Position numbers and translations under genes: made by a program. DNA of 64,000 nucleotides from Tenodera sinensis (taxonomy: Eukaryota; Arthropoda; Insecta; Mantodea; Mantidae), in NCBI GenBank assembly GCA_030765045.1, contig CM060967.1:20279284-20343283 (forward strand). The letters run 5' to 3'. Shown here piece by piece: positions 12,501 to 22,718 of the stretch (its first letter is position 1; each line of letters opens with the position of its first letter). Below the pieces are notes generated by a model. That model was not told the DNA's origin and made no database searches. It was given only the letters and a program-made list of their open reading frames with translations.

Positions 12501-13077
12501 GATGTGCTTCTAGGTTTTGTGGCATGTGACGGTGCCAGACAGTTTTGTACTTCTAGCATACGGCGGTACTGGACAGAAGGGGCAGATGCTTTACTCTCTG
12601 TGGACACTAGAGGGCTGCTTGGTCAATAAGTTGTTCATTGCTGTCTCTAAACAGCTCCAGCTGTGGAACTGGTCTTTGAGCCTCGAGCCTGGAACCGTTA
12701 AAGACCTCTGCACATTTCTGTGACCTATCTGCTTGCAACCCCTAGCCTCCCATGGTTTCTTAGCTTCATCCCTTCCTCCTGGAGTTGGTAGCCACAATAG
12801 ATATATGTAGGTTGCAGTGTACAAAGTGTCCCCTTCTGTTGTATAGTCTATACCAATAGCTATGTTGAATACACATAGGTACATAAAACCAAGAATACAA
12901 TACATTAAAAATTAAGCACATTTCTAGCAAATGTGTATTCAACATAGTGTTTAATGCTCACCCTTATGCATACTGCATCACAAGTAGTGATATAATTGAT
13001 AACTGAAATGAAATGATAATTGGAAAGGGTAATGAACTAGGACTAAGTTTAGAGTATCTTCTTGGAATTTGTCAGTT
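12501..13077. other. Unassigned DNA between a SINE and a hAT element
   Basis: Slightly richer in GC at 12,510-12,800. The open frames on both strands match nothing I recognise. Confidence 0.4.
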
Positions 13078-13085
13078 ATGAGGAC

Positions 13086-14023
13086 CAGGGTTGCCAATCT
13101 TTAAAAGTAAAATTATTGTACCAACCACTCAGAATTACAGATCTGGATTTAAAATTATTGTACATCATAAACCAAATGCTTCAACAACAAAAATATCAGC
13201 ATAACACTTATGGAAATGTAATATTGATGTTTATGGTATCCACTTACAAGATTGATGACCTCAACCAGTATTACAACTTTAGCACTCATGTTTCTCACAC
13301 TATTCATCTGAAAGTGCATCATCTTCCTCAACTGTTATAGCATTATACAAATTTGTTGAGGTAAACTTTAACATTTTCTCTGTGACTTGCAGATTTTTGG
13401 CCTTACTACATTCTTTCATAAGCTGAGACAACGGAATAAGTTCATTTACCATGTCTAGCGCTAATCTGTTTCTAATTTTGGTTTTTAAACCCAGTTCAGA
13501 AAAAACTCTTTCACAAAAAGTGTTTCTGTGGGGCAACGAAATCACTGATAATGCAAACTCCACTAGTTCTTTGAAATCAGTATTTCCACCAAGGTGACAT
13601 GTGTATAACAGCTCTCCATAAACTGTCAGGTTCAGGCACATTCTTTATTTCACACAGGATATCACTTATTCCAAGTTTTCTCCGTTGATCATCAGTTTCA
13701 TGAACAGTGCCTTGTTCATTGAGATTACCAGATCTGGACACATTGGCAATAAGAGGATGAAGGGTAGGAGGTTTAGTAAGGTACGAAATTGTTGCTTTAG
13801 AGGGGTGGAGACAGGCCATAAGGGCAAAAGTAGTGTCGCTATTTGTAATTCATTTCATTTCACTGGTGAGACAAACCAGTATAAATGATATTTCGCCGGT
13901 ATCGAACTATCATACTTTCAAATTATCGTACACTGCCATAATTATCATACAGGTAGGCAACCATATGTGCAAACATTAAAATTATTGCATGTCCCATAAT
14001 TATCGTACGGGTTAGCAACCCTG
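13086..14023 (-). mobile_element. hAT DNA transposon, internally deleted, with perfect 8-bp TSD
   Basis: The 938-bp element starts CAGGGTTGCC and ends GGTTAGCAACCCTG, giving terminal inverted repeats CAGGGTTGC(C/T)AA. It is flanked by the direct repeat ATGAGGAC at 13078-13085 and 14024-14031. An 8-bp target duplication with CAGGG termini is the hAT signature. The interior encodes only transposase C-terminal remains on the minus strand. Confidence 0.9.
13300..13819 (-). pseudogene. hAT transposase C-terminus (dimerisation domain)
   Basis: The minus-strand frame 13641-13300 reads FKELVEFALSVISLPHRN, CERVFSELGLKTKIRNRL and MVNELIPLSQLM. This is the hAT family C-terminal dimerisation region (usual form LP.SNA..ER.FS......RNRL). 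An overlapping frame at 13819-13577 carries the upstream part (LHPLIANVSRSGNLNEQG, PEPDSLW) and must be joined by a frameshift near 13590. No catalytic DDE core remains, so this is a deletion derivative that could move only in trans, if at all. Confidence 0.75.
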
Positions 14024-14031
14024 ATGAGGAC

Positions 14032-15180
14032 TGAAGAAAAACTGGAAAATACCCTCTGTCAGGGAGAATAGTTCTGGCAGGATTTGAAGTGCAGATCTCT
14101 TGTTCATGAGTCCATGCCTTAAACACCTTGGTTACCTGTGTTGGTGTTGAGTGTACATCTATCTCTAGCCAGTTTTTTATCCATTCCCTATGATCTCTTG
14201 TCAAATTTAGCAATGCTAAGCTATTTAAGCAAATGTCACATATATAATGATACATTTCTTTGAAGTTCTCAATAAGATTTCATTAAGCTTTATTGTCAGA
14301 CTAAAAGGCGCACTGTGTCAAATCTAAGAACTTAAACTGCAGGTTTGCCAATATATATCCAAGATTTTAGGAGCTGCATGTTAAGACTGCAAGCTAAAAT
14401 TTAAGCATTGTTTTCCCTGTGATCTACGCAACAGTAGACGTGGTTAAACCTACTGGTGTATGGCTGACTAGTGTTGACACTTAACAGAGTCTTGTATGTT
14501 ACATAGGTAAATAAGAAATAATTATCCACTGATGATGGTCATTACTGGAGAGTAAATGGTGAGATGTTGGACCTATATAATGAATAGAAGCTAAGAAAAT
14601 AACTTTAAATCATTCCAGTAATAATACCTGTGCCACTTTCCCTTGGAAATGACTGAAACATATTTAATGCAATTCTTAGATTATTACTTGCATGTAAATT
14701 GCCTAATCGAACATATGCATATTAATATTTAAGAAACTGAGAAGAAACAGTGGAATATTCGCGACAGTGAAGCAAATAGAAAATGTGTATATACCTATGT
14801 GAATTGAGAGAGAGAGAAAACTATGCTGGAACTGGCTTCCACTGAGTGTATCGATAATATAAATGTGGTTGTGCATACCGCCACATGCAGAAAGATAATT
14901 TTATGGTAGCAGCTCAGCTACAAGGCATGCAATAATGCCCTTTCCCATACTGTACCACTCTCAGTAGCCATAATATAAACATGCGATAACAACACATAAT
15001 TTTTGCCATAGAAACTTAAGGTTGCAATATTTGACTTGTATTTATTTACAATTTTGTATTGTCAAGGTTGTAGTGAAAATGTCCTTATAATTACTGTAGA
15101 TAATGCACAAGTATGTGAGTGATTTGTTGTGATAATATATACAGTTACTTAGATGTTAAAATGTTGCACATATCTTATTA
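14032..15180. other. AT-rich DNA, nothing recognised
   Basis: The minus frame 13923-14255 straddles the hAT end and is not a gene. No repeat or RNA signature was recognised. Confidence 0.45.
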
Positions 15181-15768
15181 TGAGGGTCAGTCAAATGAAA
15201 ATGAGACAGATAGAAAAGGAATAAGTAAACTGTTTATTATTAGAAAAGTAATTGCCAAAACTATTTATATATTTATCCCACTGTTATGCAAATGGCCAAT
15301 GCCTTCATAGAAAAATGTTTGTGGTTGGTTATGGAACAATGATTGCACCCAGGCGTGCACCTCTGTGTTTGAAGCAAATCAACTCCACAAATGTCTTAGA
15401 GAGCTCCAAAGATGTGGAAATCGCATGGGGAGTGTGGAACTTCTGCAGCATAGTCAAAACAGCCTTGGTAACAGTTGAGCAGGCACTATGGTGCAACAGA
15501 ATGTTGCCATCCTTCAACATTCCTGGGCATTCAGACTTGATGGCGCACTGCAGTTTCTACTACACCTCTTTCCGCCTCCATAGTGAAGTTGGATGCACAT
15601 GAACTTGCTGACCTTACTTCGAGCACATCTAACAAACAAATGGTGCAGTGGTGAATGTTTGCACTGCTCTGCCCTGATTTCCAATAGAGGGCACTTCTAT
15701 ACAAACACCTACCAGTATTACCAACTTCTGCACTCTGGTCTGTCTTGTTTTCATTTGACTGACCCTTA
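15181..15768 (-). mobile_element. mariner-family deletion derivative with ~28-bp terminal inverted repeats
   Basis: The ends pair: AGGGTCAGTCAAATGAAAA at 15183 and its complement at about 15748-15767 (ttttcatttgactgaccct), with similarity continuing into AGACAGA. The 588-bp interior on the minus strand retains NILLHHSACSTVTKAVLT, resembling the mariner LLHDNARPHTA block with the catalytic Asp lost (HHSA instead of HHDNA). Several stops follow. No clean TA duplication is seen at the right end. Confidence 0.75.
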
Positions 15769-15828
15769 TTCTTTTCTACCACTTAACCTTTTCATGTTTG
15801 AGTTTTATTTTAAGTATTACATAAACAA

Positions 15829-16145
15829 GGTGGCACTGCTGCTGAGTGGTTAGACCACTCATACCAAGTGGTCTCTGTTCTGTGTTCAATCCCAGGAAAC
15901 CATAAGTGGGATTTGTGGTCGACCAAACAGCATTTGGGTGGGTTCTGCGGTTTCCCCTGCCATTCATTTCAGCAACTGTTCCACCATGCCCTTTCTTTTA
16001 TCTGTTTCTCCTTCATTTCATATCCTCTCTTTCCTCACTCATACCAGACTTCAGGCTAATCACCCATCCTGGTTACCCTCTTTGCTCCTAAACAGGCATC
16101 TACCCCAGATGTCCACTTCAAAGTCTTGAGGGTGAGCAGATGGCA
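15829..16145 (+). repeat. tRNA-derived SINE (family A)
   Basis: Head GCTGAGTGGTTAGACCACTC (A box) and GTTCAATCCCAGG (B box). The body shares ggtttcccctgccattcatt and gaggctaatcaccc-like segments with the 10197 copy. It ends near gggtgagcagatggc. Confidence 0.75.
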
Positions 16146-16383
16146 GCTTTAACACATACCTACAGAAACACTCGTGTCAGGCAACTGTACCCCTGCTTCT
16201 ATAGATGATGAGCAAATGACACTAGTCCAGTATTTCTGCTTCCATTATCTATCATCTACAATCTCCCGTTATCTTAGATAGACAGCACTGCATTTGTTAA
16301 TACCATCTATTTTCATTTTTACTATAATATAATAATTTACTATAATTAAATTACAAATGTTTTACACTCATACAGCTGTTTGT
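16146..16383. other. Short spacer between SINEs
   Basis: No feature recognised. Confidence 0.4.
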
Positions 16384-16481
16384 CAGCCTGTGTGGCTCAA
16401 TTATTTAGACCTATTGATTTTAAGGTAGCAGATTCAAACCCAGCCCAGATCAATGGTTTTTAAATGTACTTAAAAGCAACA
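16384..16481 (+). repeat. SINE family B, 5' half (split by a LINE)
   Basis: The tRNA-like head (gtgtggctcaattatttaga; GATTCAAACCCAGCCC B box) and the diagnostic ggtttttaaatgtacttaaa match the intact copies at 19079 and 45956. The copy breaks off at AAAAGCAACA (16472-16481), which recurs at 18966-18975, where the 3' half of the same SINE resumes. Confidence 0.8.
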
Positions 16482-16862
16482 ATCTATCCTGGAAAACCAC
16501 TGTACCTGCTGAATGGCGAAAAGCAATAATTGTCCCACTCTTGAAGAAAGACAAAACAGCATCAGAAATAAAAAATTATAGACCAATAGCTCTTACCAGC
16601 ATAATAGCAAAAGTGATGGAAAGAATGGTGTCAAACAGGTTAAATTGGTTCCTAGAATCACAAAATTTAATATCCCCATGTCAAGCTGGATTCAGAGAGT
16701 TCCACTCTACAAATGAACAAGTCTTACTTCTCAGTCAAGAAATCAAAGACTCCTTCAATAGAAAAGAAGATAATTTATCAGTTTTTATTGATTTTCAAAG
16801 TGCATATGATTCTATATGCAGAACAAAACTACTAAAGAAAGTAAAAAAAATAGGGATACAAG
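16482..16862 (+). pseudogene. I-type LINE reverse transcriptase, N-terminal palm/fingers part
   Basis: Open from the truncation point, it reads VPAEWRKAIIVPLLKKDKT, NYRPIALTSIIAKVMERMV, QAGFREFHST and FIDFQSAYDS, which are the RT1-RT3 blocks including the first catalytic Asp (FIDF). The frame ends where the MITE enters after GIQ. There is no start codon of its own because the copy is 5' truncated. Confidence 0.85.
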
Positions 16863-17112
16863 CATGAGCGTTGGCAGACATTTTTCCAGGGGGAGGCCAC
16901 GTGTTTGAAATTTCCAATCAGATAATATCAATTCACTATTTTATTGTCAAAATGTATAATATTCGTTGCATATAACCATGTTAATTTGTGTTAAATAGAA
17001 ATTGATCTTTTAAAATAGTAGTTTAATAGTCAGTAATTGATTGCACATTAAGTTGACCAACTTCCAGGGAGGGGCCGCGGCCCCCCCTTGCCCCCCCTTC
17101 GCGACGCCCATG
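16863..17112 (+). mobile_element. 250-bp MITE with 8-bp TSD (hAT or P superfamily), inside the LINE
   Basis: The element starts CATGAGCGTTG and ends CGACGCCCATG, imperfect terminal inverted repeats CATG(A/G)GCGT(T/C)G. The direct repeat GATACAAG flanks it at 16855-16862 and 17113-17120. Interior: a GGGGGAGGCCACG block, an AT-rich middle and a long C/G run near the right end. Related copies lie at 22479-22718 (inverted) and 35866-36033. An 8-bp TSD fits hAT and also P elements, whose ends begin CATG. It has no coding capacity. Confidence 0.88.
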
Positions 17113-17301
17113 GATACAAGGTCCAATGTTTTTATGGCTATGTCATTTCCTAACACAACACTTTATTGCAACCAGATATGGAAGAAATATATCTAAATAT
17201 AAACAAGTACACCGTGGCTTACCACAAGGTGCAGTGCTCAGCACTACACTTTTTAATATATATTTATTAATGATCTACCACAACAAATACAAGAATCAGG
17301 C

Positions 17302-18954
17302 GTGAAGTGTGCACTATTTGCTGATGATTTAGTAATGTGGACTTCAAAACCAAAAAGCAAAAGTACAGAACTAGAAAAAACCATGCAACAATCCTTAACT
17401 AACTTACAGAGGTGGACCAAAGAAAATTTAATGACTGTTAATACAACAAAATCAAACTACCAAATCTTTTCACTAAGAAAAAAACCACCAAAAATAAAAC
17501 TAAATTTTGAGGGTCAACAATTACCAGAAACAAAGGAAGCAAAGTATTTAGGAGTTACATTTGATACCAAACTTACATGGACCAAACAAATAGAAAATGT
17601 AATACAAAGAGCAGAGAGGCACCTTTCACTGTTAAAACGTCTAACAGGAATGAAGTGGGGATGTTCCAGAGCAACGCTTAACACAACATATAATATATAT
17701 ATAAAACCATTGTTTACTTACTGCAGCGAAGTTCTTGTAACAGCAAACACAAAAAAAATTCAAATCTTTCAAAACCAAAGTCTGAGATTAATTACAGGTG
17801 CTATCAAAACCACACCAATAGCAGCTATGGAAATACTAACCAACCAATACCCCATTGAATATGAAATAGAAAAAGCGGCTCTTATTCAACACGAAAAGTT
17901 GATCAGACTCCCATTCAATACATGGCACAAGAGAAATTTTACACATACACTAAAGACTCAGGAGAGCTTTCTTTCCAAAATTCAAGACATCAAGAAGGAT
18001 GTACACCTTCCTAATCCAAAGGAAAACTTCACATCTAAAGTCAATCCAACACATACATTAGACATCACATATTATTTACACCTGACAGAAGAAGTTAAAA
18101 AAAGTGATACTCCAACTAGTGTTCTAAAATTATTGGCATTAGAGACAATCCATACTAGATTTCCAGAACATGAGTGGCTCCATATTTATACTGATGGATC
18201 ATTGATATCAAACCAAGATGGAGCAGGTGCTGGAGTCACATGTCACCTCTTTTCCTATTACAAATCTTTAAGTTATGGAACTACAAACTTTGATGGAGAA
18301 ATTGAAGCAATTCGAATGGCCCTACAAAGTCTTTTGTACAGAATTTCACATTTTCAGCAAGCAGTTATTCTCTCAGATTCCAGGGCAGCAATTATAGCAA
18401 TTACTTCCAAGTTGTCACCAAAAAACCAAACTATTATAGAATGTTGGAAGATGCTTAGCCATCTAACAGCACTTCAAAACCACCTAGTCTTCCAATGGAT
18501 ACCGGCTCACTGTGGACTGAGTGGTAATGAGAAAGCTGATTTTCTTGCAAAAAAGGGTACCAGCGGTGTACAAAAATCTATAGTTAATCTACCATTTTAT
18601 GCAGCTAAAAGATTAGTCAACTCTGAATTCAAAAAAATTATTGCAAAATATTACTATGAAAAATCAAAGAATAAAAGATGGGAACTACCAAACATTCAAA
18701 CAGTGATTCCTGAGTATCCTCGAAAAACAGCAGTTGCAACCTTCAGGTTGATTACAGGACATGATTGTCTGGCAAAACATTTAAACAGAATTGGGATATA
18801 TTCTTCACCACTCTGTCCTCTATGTGATCTGCAAGAGGAAATGGACCAAGACCACCTTCAAATATGCCCGGCCACTTCTAGTGCCCCATCCATCAGTGAA
18901 AAATATTGGAGAGCAAGAGGATTAATGACTTCATTGTCAGAAATCCAGCATTAG
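17302..18954 (+). pseudogene. I-type LINE RT C-terminus and RNase H
   Basis: An open frame of 550 codons begins inside the RT domain at the FADDLVMW catalytic block and continues through KYLGVTFDTKLTW (thumb region). The RNase H then shows its acidic residues in order: HIYTDGS, DGEIEAI, ILSDSRAA and WIPAHCGLSGNEKADFLAKK. A terminal CPLCDLQEEMDQDHLQIC motif and YWRARGLMTSLSEIQH close the protein. Between 17121 and 17300 the frame carries HRGLPQGAVLS but shifts near 17260 (LFNIY/INDLPQ), so the copy has one frameshift besides the MITE. The region is otherwise free of stops, suggesting a fairly recent insertion. Confidence 0.85.
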
Positions 18955-18975
18955 CTAACAACAACAAAAGCAACA

Positions 18976-19062
18976 CCCCATGTCAGTACATTTACTGGCA
19001 TGTAAAAGAATTCCTCCAGGATGAAACTCCAGAACACGGGCAGTGTTGATATGATCCTAGTA
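18976..19062 (+). repeat. SINE family B, 3' half
   Basis: Continues the SINE interrupted at 16481: tttactggcatgtaaaagaa and ttgatatgatcctagtaatt correspond to the same segments of the intact copies at 19079 and 45956. Confidence 0.75.
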
Positions 19063-19078
19063 ATTTGAGCCCAATTCG

Positions 19079-19303
19079 TCGGTCTGGGTGGGTCAGTTGG
19101 TTAGAAGCTGGCCTACTGACCCCAAGATCACAGGTTGAAACCTGGCCCAGACCGATGGTTTTTAAGTGTGCTTAAAAATGACAGCTCCAAATCAGTAGAT
19201 TTACTAGCATGTTAAAGAACTCCAGTGGAACAAAATTCTGGCACACCAGTGACGCTGATGTGATCCTGGCAATTGACAGGGTCGTTAAACAACACAATAT
19301 ATT
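19079..19303 (+). repeat. tRNA-derived SINE (family B)
   Basis: Head GGTCAGTTGGTTAGAAGCTG (A box), GGTTGAAACCTGGCCC (B box), the diagnostic ggtttttaagtgtgcttaaa, then gtgacgctgatgtgatcctg, with the 3' end gtcgttaaacaacacaata. It lies directly behind the split copy. Confidence 0.8.
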
Positions 19304-19649
19304 TTTTGAGCCAAATTGACCTACTTGTCAGAGCTCTTTAATCTCATTCACTCACTCACTGCTGGTAGTTGACAGCAAACAACACACAAAAAGAGAAGAT
19401 GGGAGAAGCTCATATTCCTCGATTTGCCAAATTATTGGAAGTATAGCTATTAAGGACCTATTTTCTCAATTTTGGCTGCTGCAGTGATTCCAACATACTT
19501 TTCAATAATGCAATAGGTATCTAATTTTATGTACCTCCTACCAGATGATTCCATAGACACCCAGGGAAGTAAAAGGTTATAGAATCCCTGTTTAGTCAAT
19601 TCACCAACTGAGAATGAGGACGGCAGGTCCTCAAAACATGTCCTATTAG
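19304..19649 (-). other. Unrecognised minus-strand open frame beside a MITE
   Basis: The minus frame 19710-19450 includes LPSSFSVGELTKQGFYNLLL and IIEKYVGITAAAKIEKIGP. It looks more protein-like than random frames nearby but matches nothing I can name. Its upstream part lies inside the MITE. It could be a scrap of a transposon gene. Confidence 0.2.
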
Positions 19650-19651
19650 TA

Positions 19652-19878
19652 CAGAGGTATTTTTTAGAGGTGGCGCGTGACCTTGTCACTTGCGCATATC
19701 CGAGCATCACGCAAAGCGATGGTGGGGGTAAGTTTCCACCAGCAGCCTGCTGGCTAGTGGGCTAGAAGTCGAAGAGATACTAACCAGACACGCCTTTTAT
19801 CTTGCAATAGACAAGTGGAATCGACCATGAACTACTGCGCAACATTACGACACACGCCACCTCTAAAAAATACCTCTG
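19652..19878. mobile_element. 227-bp MITE with perfect TIRs and TA duplication
   Basis: Terminal inverted repeats CAGAGGTATTTTTTAGAGG continue into TGGCG (24 bp, perfect) at 19652-19675 and 19855-19878. A TA dinucleotide flanks both ends (19650-19651, 19879-19880), as expected for a Tc1/mariner-type element. No coding capacity. Confidence 0.88.
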
Positions 19879-19880
19879 TA

Positions 19881-21458
19881 ATTTGGTAAGCGGATCAATA
19901 TAAACACTTGATGCTGATTCAGTTTCATTAATTTAATCTGAATTTCATTCACATAAAACTTGGAAGTAATTTATATATTTTTTTCATTTCTTTTTTATCT
20001 TTCTGTTTTCAGTTTACTATCTTTAGATCAGTAGGAATACATAAGGAGAGGTAAAAGTTGTTCTCTCCGTTGCTTCTTTAGCATTTCTCTAGAGGCCTTC
20101 TCTATAAGTATTATAGTATTTTGTCTCTGCATAAGAAATTCAAGCTAAGGATAAGCCTATCATTTTTGTTGTTAAAATGCGGAACACCTGCAAAGGTGGA
20201 TCAACTGAACACTACTTTCTGAAAATCTTATGTTATAAATTTAAATGAGCAGTATATTCCATGCATCTTGGAAATGGCTCGATTTCAATGAAATTTTGTA
20301 TTCAGATAGGGTTTTACTTTTTAAGTTTATCTATATAGGTGTAATTCCTGAAAATAAAACGTGATGTTATGCGTAACAGTTACAATTACTCTAAACCTTA
20401 TTTTGGCCATAATTTCTCTGTTAATGGACCAATTTCAACAAACAGGCCAGGACCTTAAAGGTCTCATCAAGAGCTTTCAGAAAACCTAAAGAAAGTTGAC
20501 CTAGCTATGCGTAACAGTCACAATTACTTTAAACCTTTTTTTGGCCATAATTTCTCTGTTAATGGCCAATTTCAACAAACAAGCTAGGATATTAAAGGTC
20601 TTATCATGGAAACAGCTCCAACAGTTAGGATGAAAATTTATATTTAGTTAACATTTTGCTTTTCAAGTTTATCTAAATAAATATCTTTTCCCCCTCACCC
20701 AAAAAAACACGATTAAAAAAAAGGAAAAGAAAAGAAAAGCCGAGTGAAGCCCAGGTACTTAACATAACATTAGAATGAAGGAAACACAATATTGAATAAA
20801 TACACTTTGCATCAGAACAATGTTTATTGATACCTAAGTGCAGTGCACTTACAGATCCTTCATATTACCAGAATTTTTTTTTTTGTATTTTGTTTTTATT
20901 TTTTACCTGAGTGAATTTGATCCCATAACTGCTTATTGCATAACAATTTATCACACATGTCTGCACATGGATTGTTTACATAGATTACACTTGAGAATCA
21001 GTGCATTAATACTTGTGTTATCTAAAACATTTGTCTTGTCACATGACCAATAATGATTCATTTTTTTACACAAATGCTCAATTCCTGCATTTGACCTCGA
21101 TACAGATAGTTCTACAAATGTTAGGCAGCACTTTTAAAGTTATGTATTTATCCTTTAACACTTTAAATATTCCAACCCATCTGTTATGCACTTCTTCCTT
21201 GGAATTGTTCCAGCAATTTAATTTTTTAGTAAAGTATACAGCGAACTTCATAATTAAGCTTTGTCTCTTTGAGGAAAGGATATTTTTTCCTTTAAAATGG
21301 GAGAGAAGGCATAATAGCTAAAGTTCACGCAAATAACAACACAGCACATCAACTGCCAATACTTGACTACACAAACTTCATGTGTCTTCAGTGTTCACAG
21401 AGTGTGCTAAACAATGACAGTAAGTGAGGCATTTCTTACAACAGGAAATGGCAACAAT
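19881..21458. other. AT-rich DNA with a tandem duplication, otherwise unassigned
   Basis: Apart from the duplicated block at 20369-20640, no gene, SINE or LINE was recognised. Short homopolymer runs (poly A near 20700, poly T near 20875) occur. Confidence 0.45.
20369..20640. repeat. Imperfect tandem duplication, period 138 bp
   Basis: The block starting tatgcgtaacagttacaatt at 20368 is repeated from 20506 (tatgcgtaacagtcacaatt). Both contain ggccataatttctctgttaa and aatttcaacaaac, with 'aaaggtct' near the end. Confidence 0.75.
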
Positions 21459-22478
21459 ATTTATTTATTTATTTATTTATTTATTTACTAAGCTATATAC
21501 ATGTGAATATGACCGGTGTTCAGCCCTGGCTCATTGCCAGTCATATTCTTATTCTACAATAGTTCCTTAATTCTAACTTATTCTATCACTTATATCTTAT
21601 TGTTCAACTCTATTTACTGTCCAGATCCATTTATTTTTCACCTTATGTAAAAATCTTCCTACCCTCTTACTGTCTTTATGAAGCATTTCAACTATAGATC
21701 TATTTCTATTCATATTCGACCATTTCTTATTAATATATTCTTTTCTCCAACCTTCAGTCCCAATACAATTAAATATTATATGTTCTATGTCTTCATTTCC
21801 ACCACATATAGGACATTGGTTTTGAGGAATGCCCTTCCTTAGACCCTTTAATCTCCATACTCCTGCTTTCATCCATGCAATGCCTTCTCGCTCCTCTTTG
21901 TCTGTCACGTCTATATACTTCTCCCTACCCCAAGAGTTTTTCATTTGTACATAAAAAATTAAGGATCTCTTTTCAGCTATCTCACTAAATATGTTTTGTA
22001 TTTCTATATCGTCAAATCTTTTTCTTGCCAGTTTCCAAAAATTGTGTATATTATTTTCTCTATTCCTCCATACTTCCCCTAAACCACTACTTTCCAAGTT
22101 ATTTCTGAGACAGTCTGCCCAACCCTTATTCTTTAGGCTTTTTTCTTGATATAGTAGGCACTGCTTCAACAGGTTCCTTTCTTCCAAATTTAATATTCTA
22201 AACCAGTATTTCAGTGCCCTCTCCATAATCTTCCCCTTACTTGTTACCCTTCCCAGTTCTATTTGTGCTACCTGCCTAACAGTTGCATTTGGTAATCCAA
22301 GCAATTCTTTGCAGAAAGTTCTATGCACCTCATCTATGACTTCCCAACCTCCTCCTAATCCCCATACTTCTGTCCCATATAACATCTTTGCTTCAACTAC
22401 CATATTATATACATTTTCTAACCATTTAACATTTATATTAGGTACTTTGTATTTGCAGTTTCTGGGGCAACAATATAT
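21459..22478 (-). mobile_element. LINE 3' end (RT C-terminal region), minus strand
   Basis: The minus reading from about 22478 gives KWLENVYNMVVEAKMLYGTE, FCKELLGLPNATVRQVAQIE, RALKYWFRIL and CPICGGNEDIEHIIFNC, then a stop at 21597. This is the C-terminal region, with CCHC-like knuckle, of a non-LTR retrotransposon protein of the type that carries 'ELGR...ALKYW'. A ~110-bp 3' UTR follows, then an (AAAT)n tail, seen on the + strand as (ATTT)n at 21459-21488. The frame is open for about 290 codons. The 5' side is cut off where the MITE copy begins. Confidence 0.78.
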
Positions 22479-22718
22479 AGCCGCGGCCCCCCCCCCCCCC
22501 CGCCGGAAGTTGGTCAAGTTAATGTGCAATCAATTACTGACTATTAAACTACTATTTTAATTTTAATGTAAAGATCAATTTTTATTTAGCACAAATCAAT
22601 ATGGTTATATGCAACAAATATTATAAATTTTGACAGTAAAATAACGAATTAATATTATCTGATTGCAAATTTCAAATATGTAGCCCCCCTCACTGGAAAA
22701 ATGTCTGCAGACATTCAT
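22479..22718 (-). mobile_element. Second copy of the CATG-ended MITE, one end lost
   Basis: In reverse orientation it matches the 16863-17112 element: a CCGCGGCCCC C-run, ggaagttggtcaagttaatg, aattaatattatctgattgc and aaaaatgtctgcagacattc. The right end (…ATTCATG) is retained, but the G-rich left terminus is missing. It abuts the truncated LINE. Confidence 0.75.

Larger units (their letters stand above)
16482..18965 (+). mobile_element. I-type LINE (RT + RNase H), 5'-truncated, 10-bp TSD
   Basis: A 2,484-bp insertion flanked by AAAAGCAACA (16472-16481 and 18966-18975) within a family-B SINE. It encodes the reverse-transcriptase palm, a C-terminal RNase H and a zinc-like CPLC...H..IC motif, and ends in TAG followed directly by ctaacaacaacaa, a short (AAC)n tail. 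No endonuclease is present, so the copy is 5' truncated inside the RT domain. RNase H after RT and a simple-repeat tail fit the I/Ingi/LOA/R1 assemblage. A 250-bp MITE splits it at 16863-17112. Other copies: 39353-40392 and 26738-26907. Confidence 0.9.
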
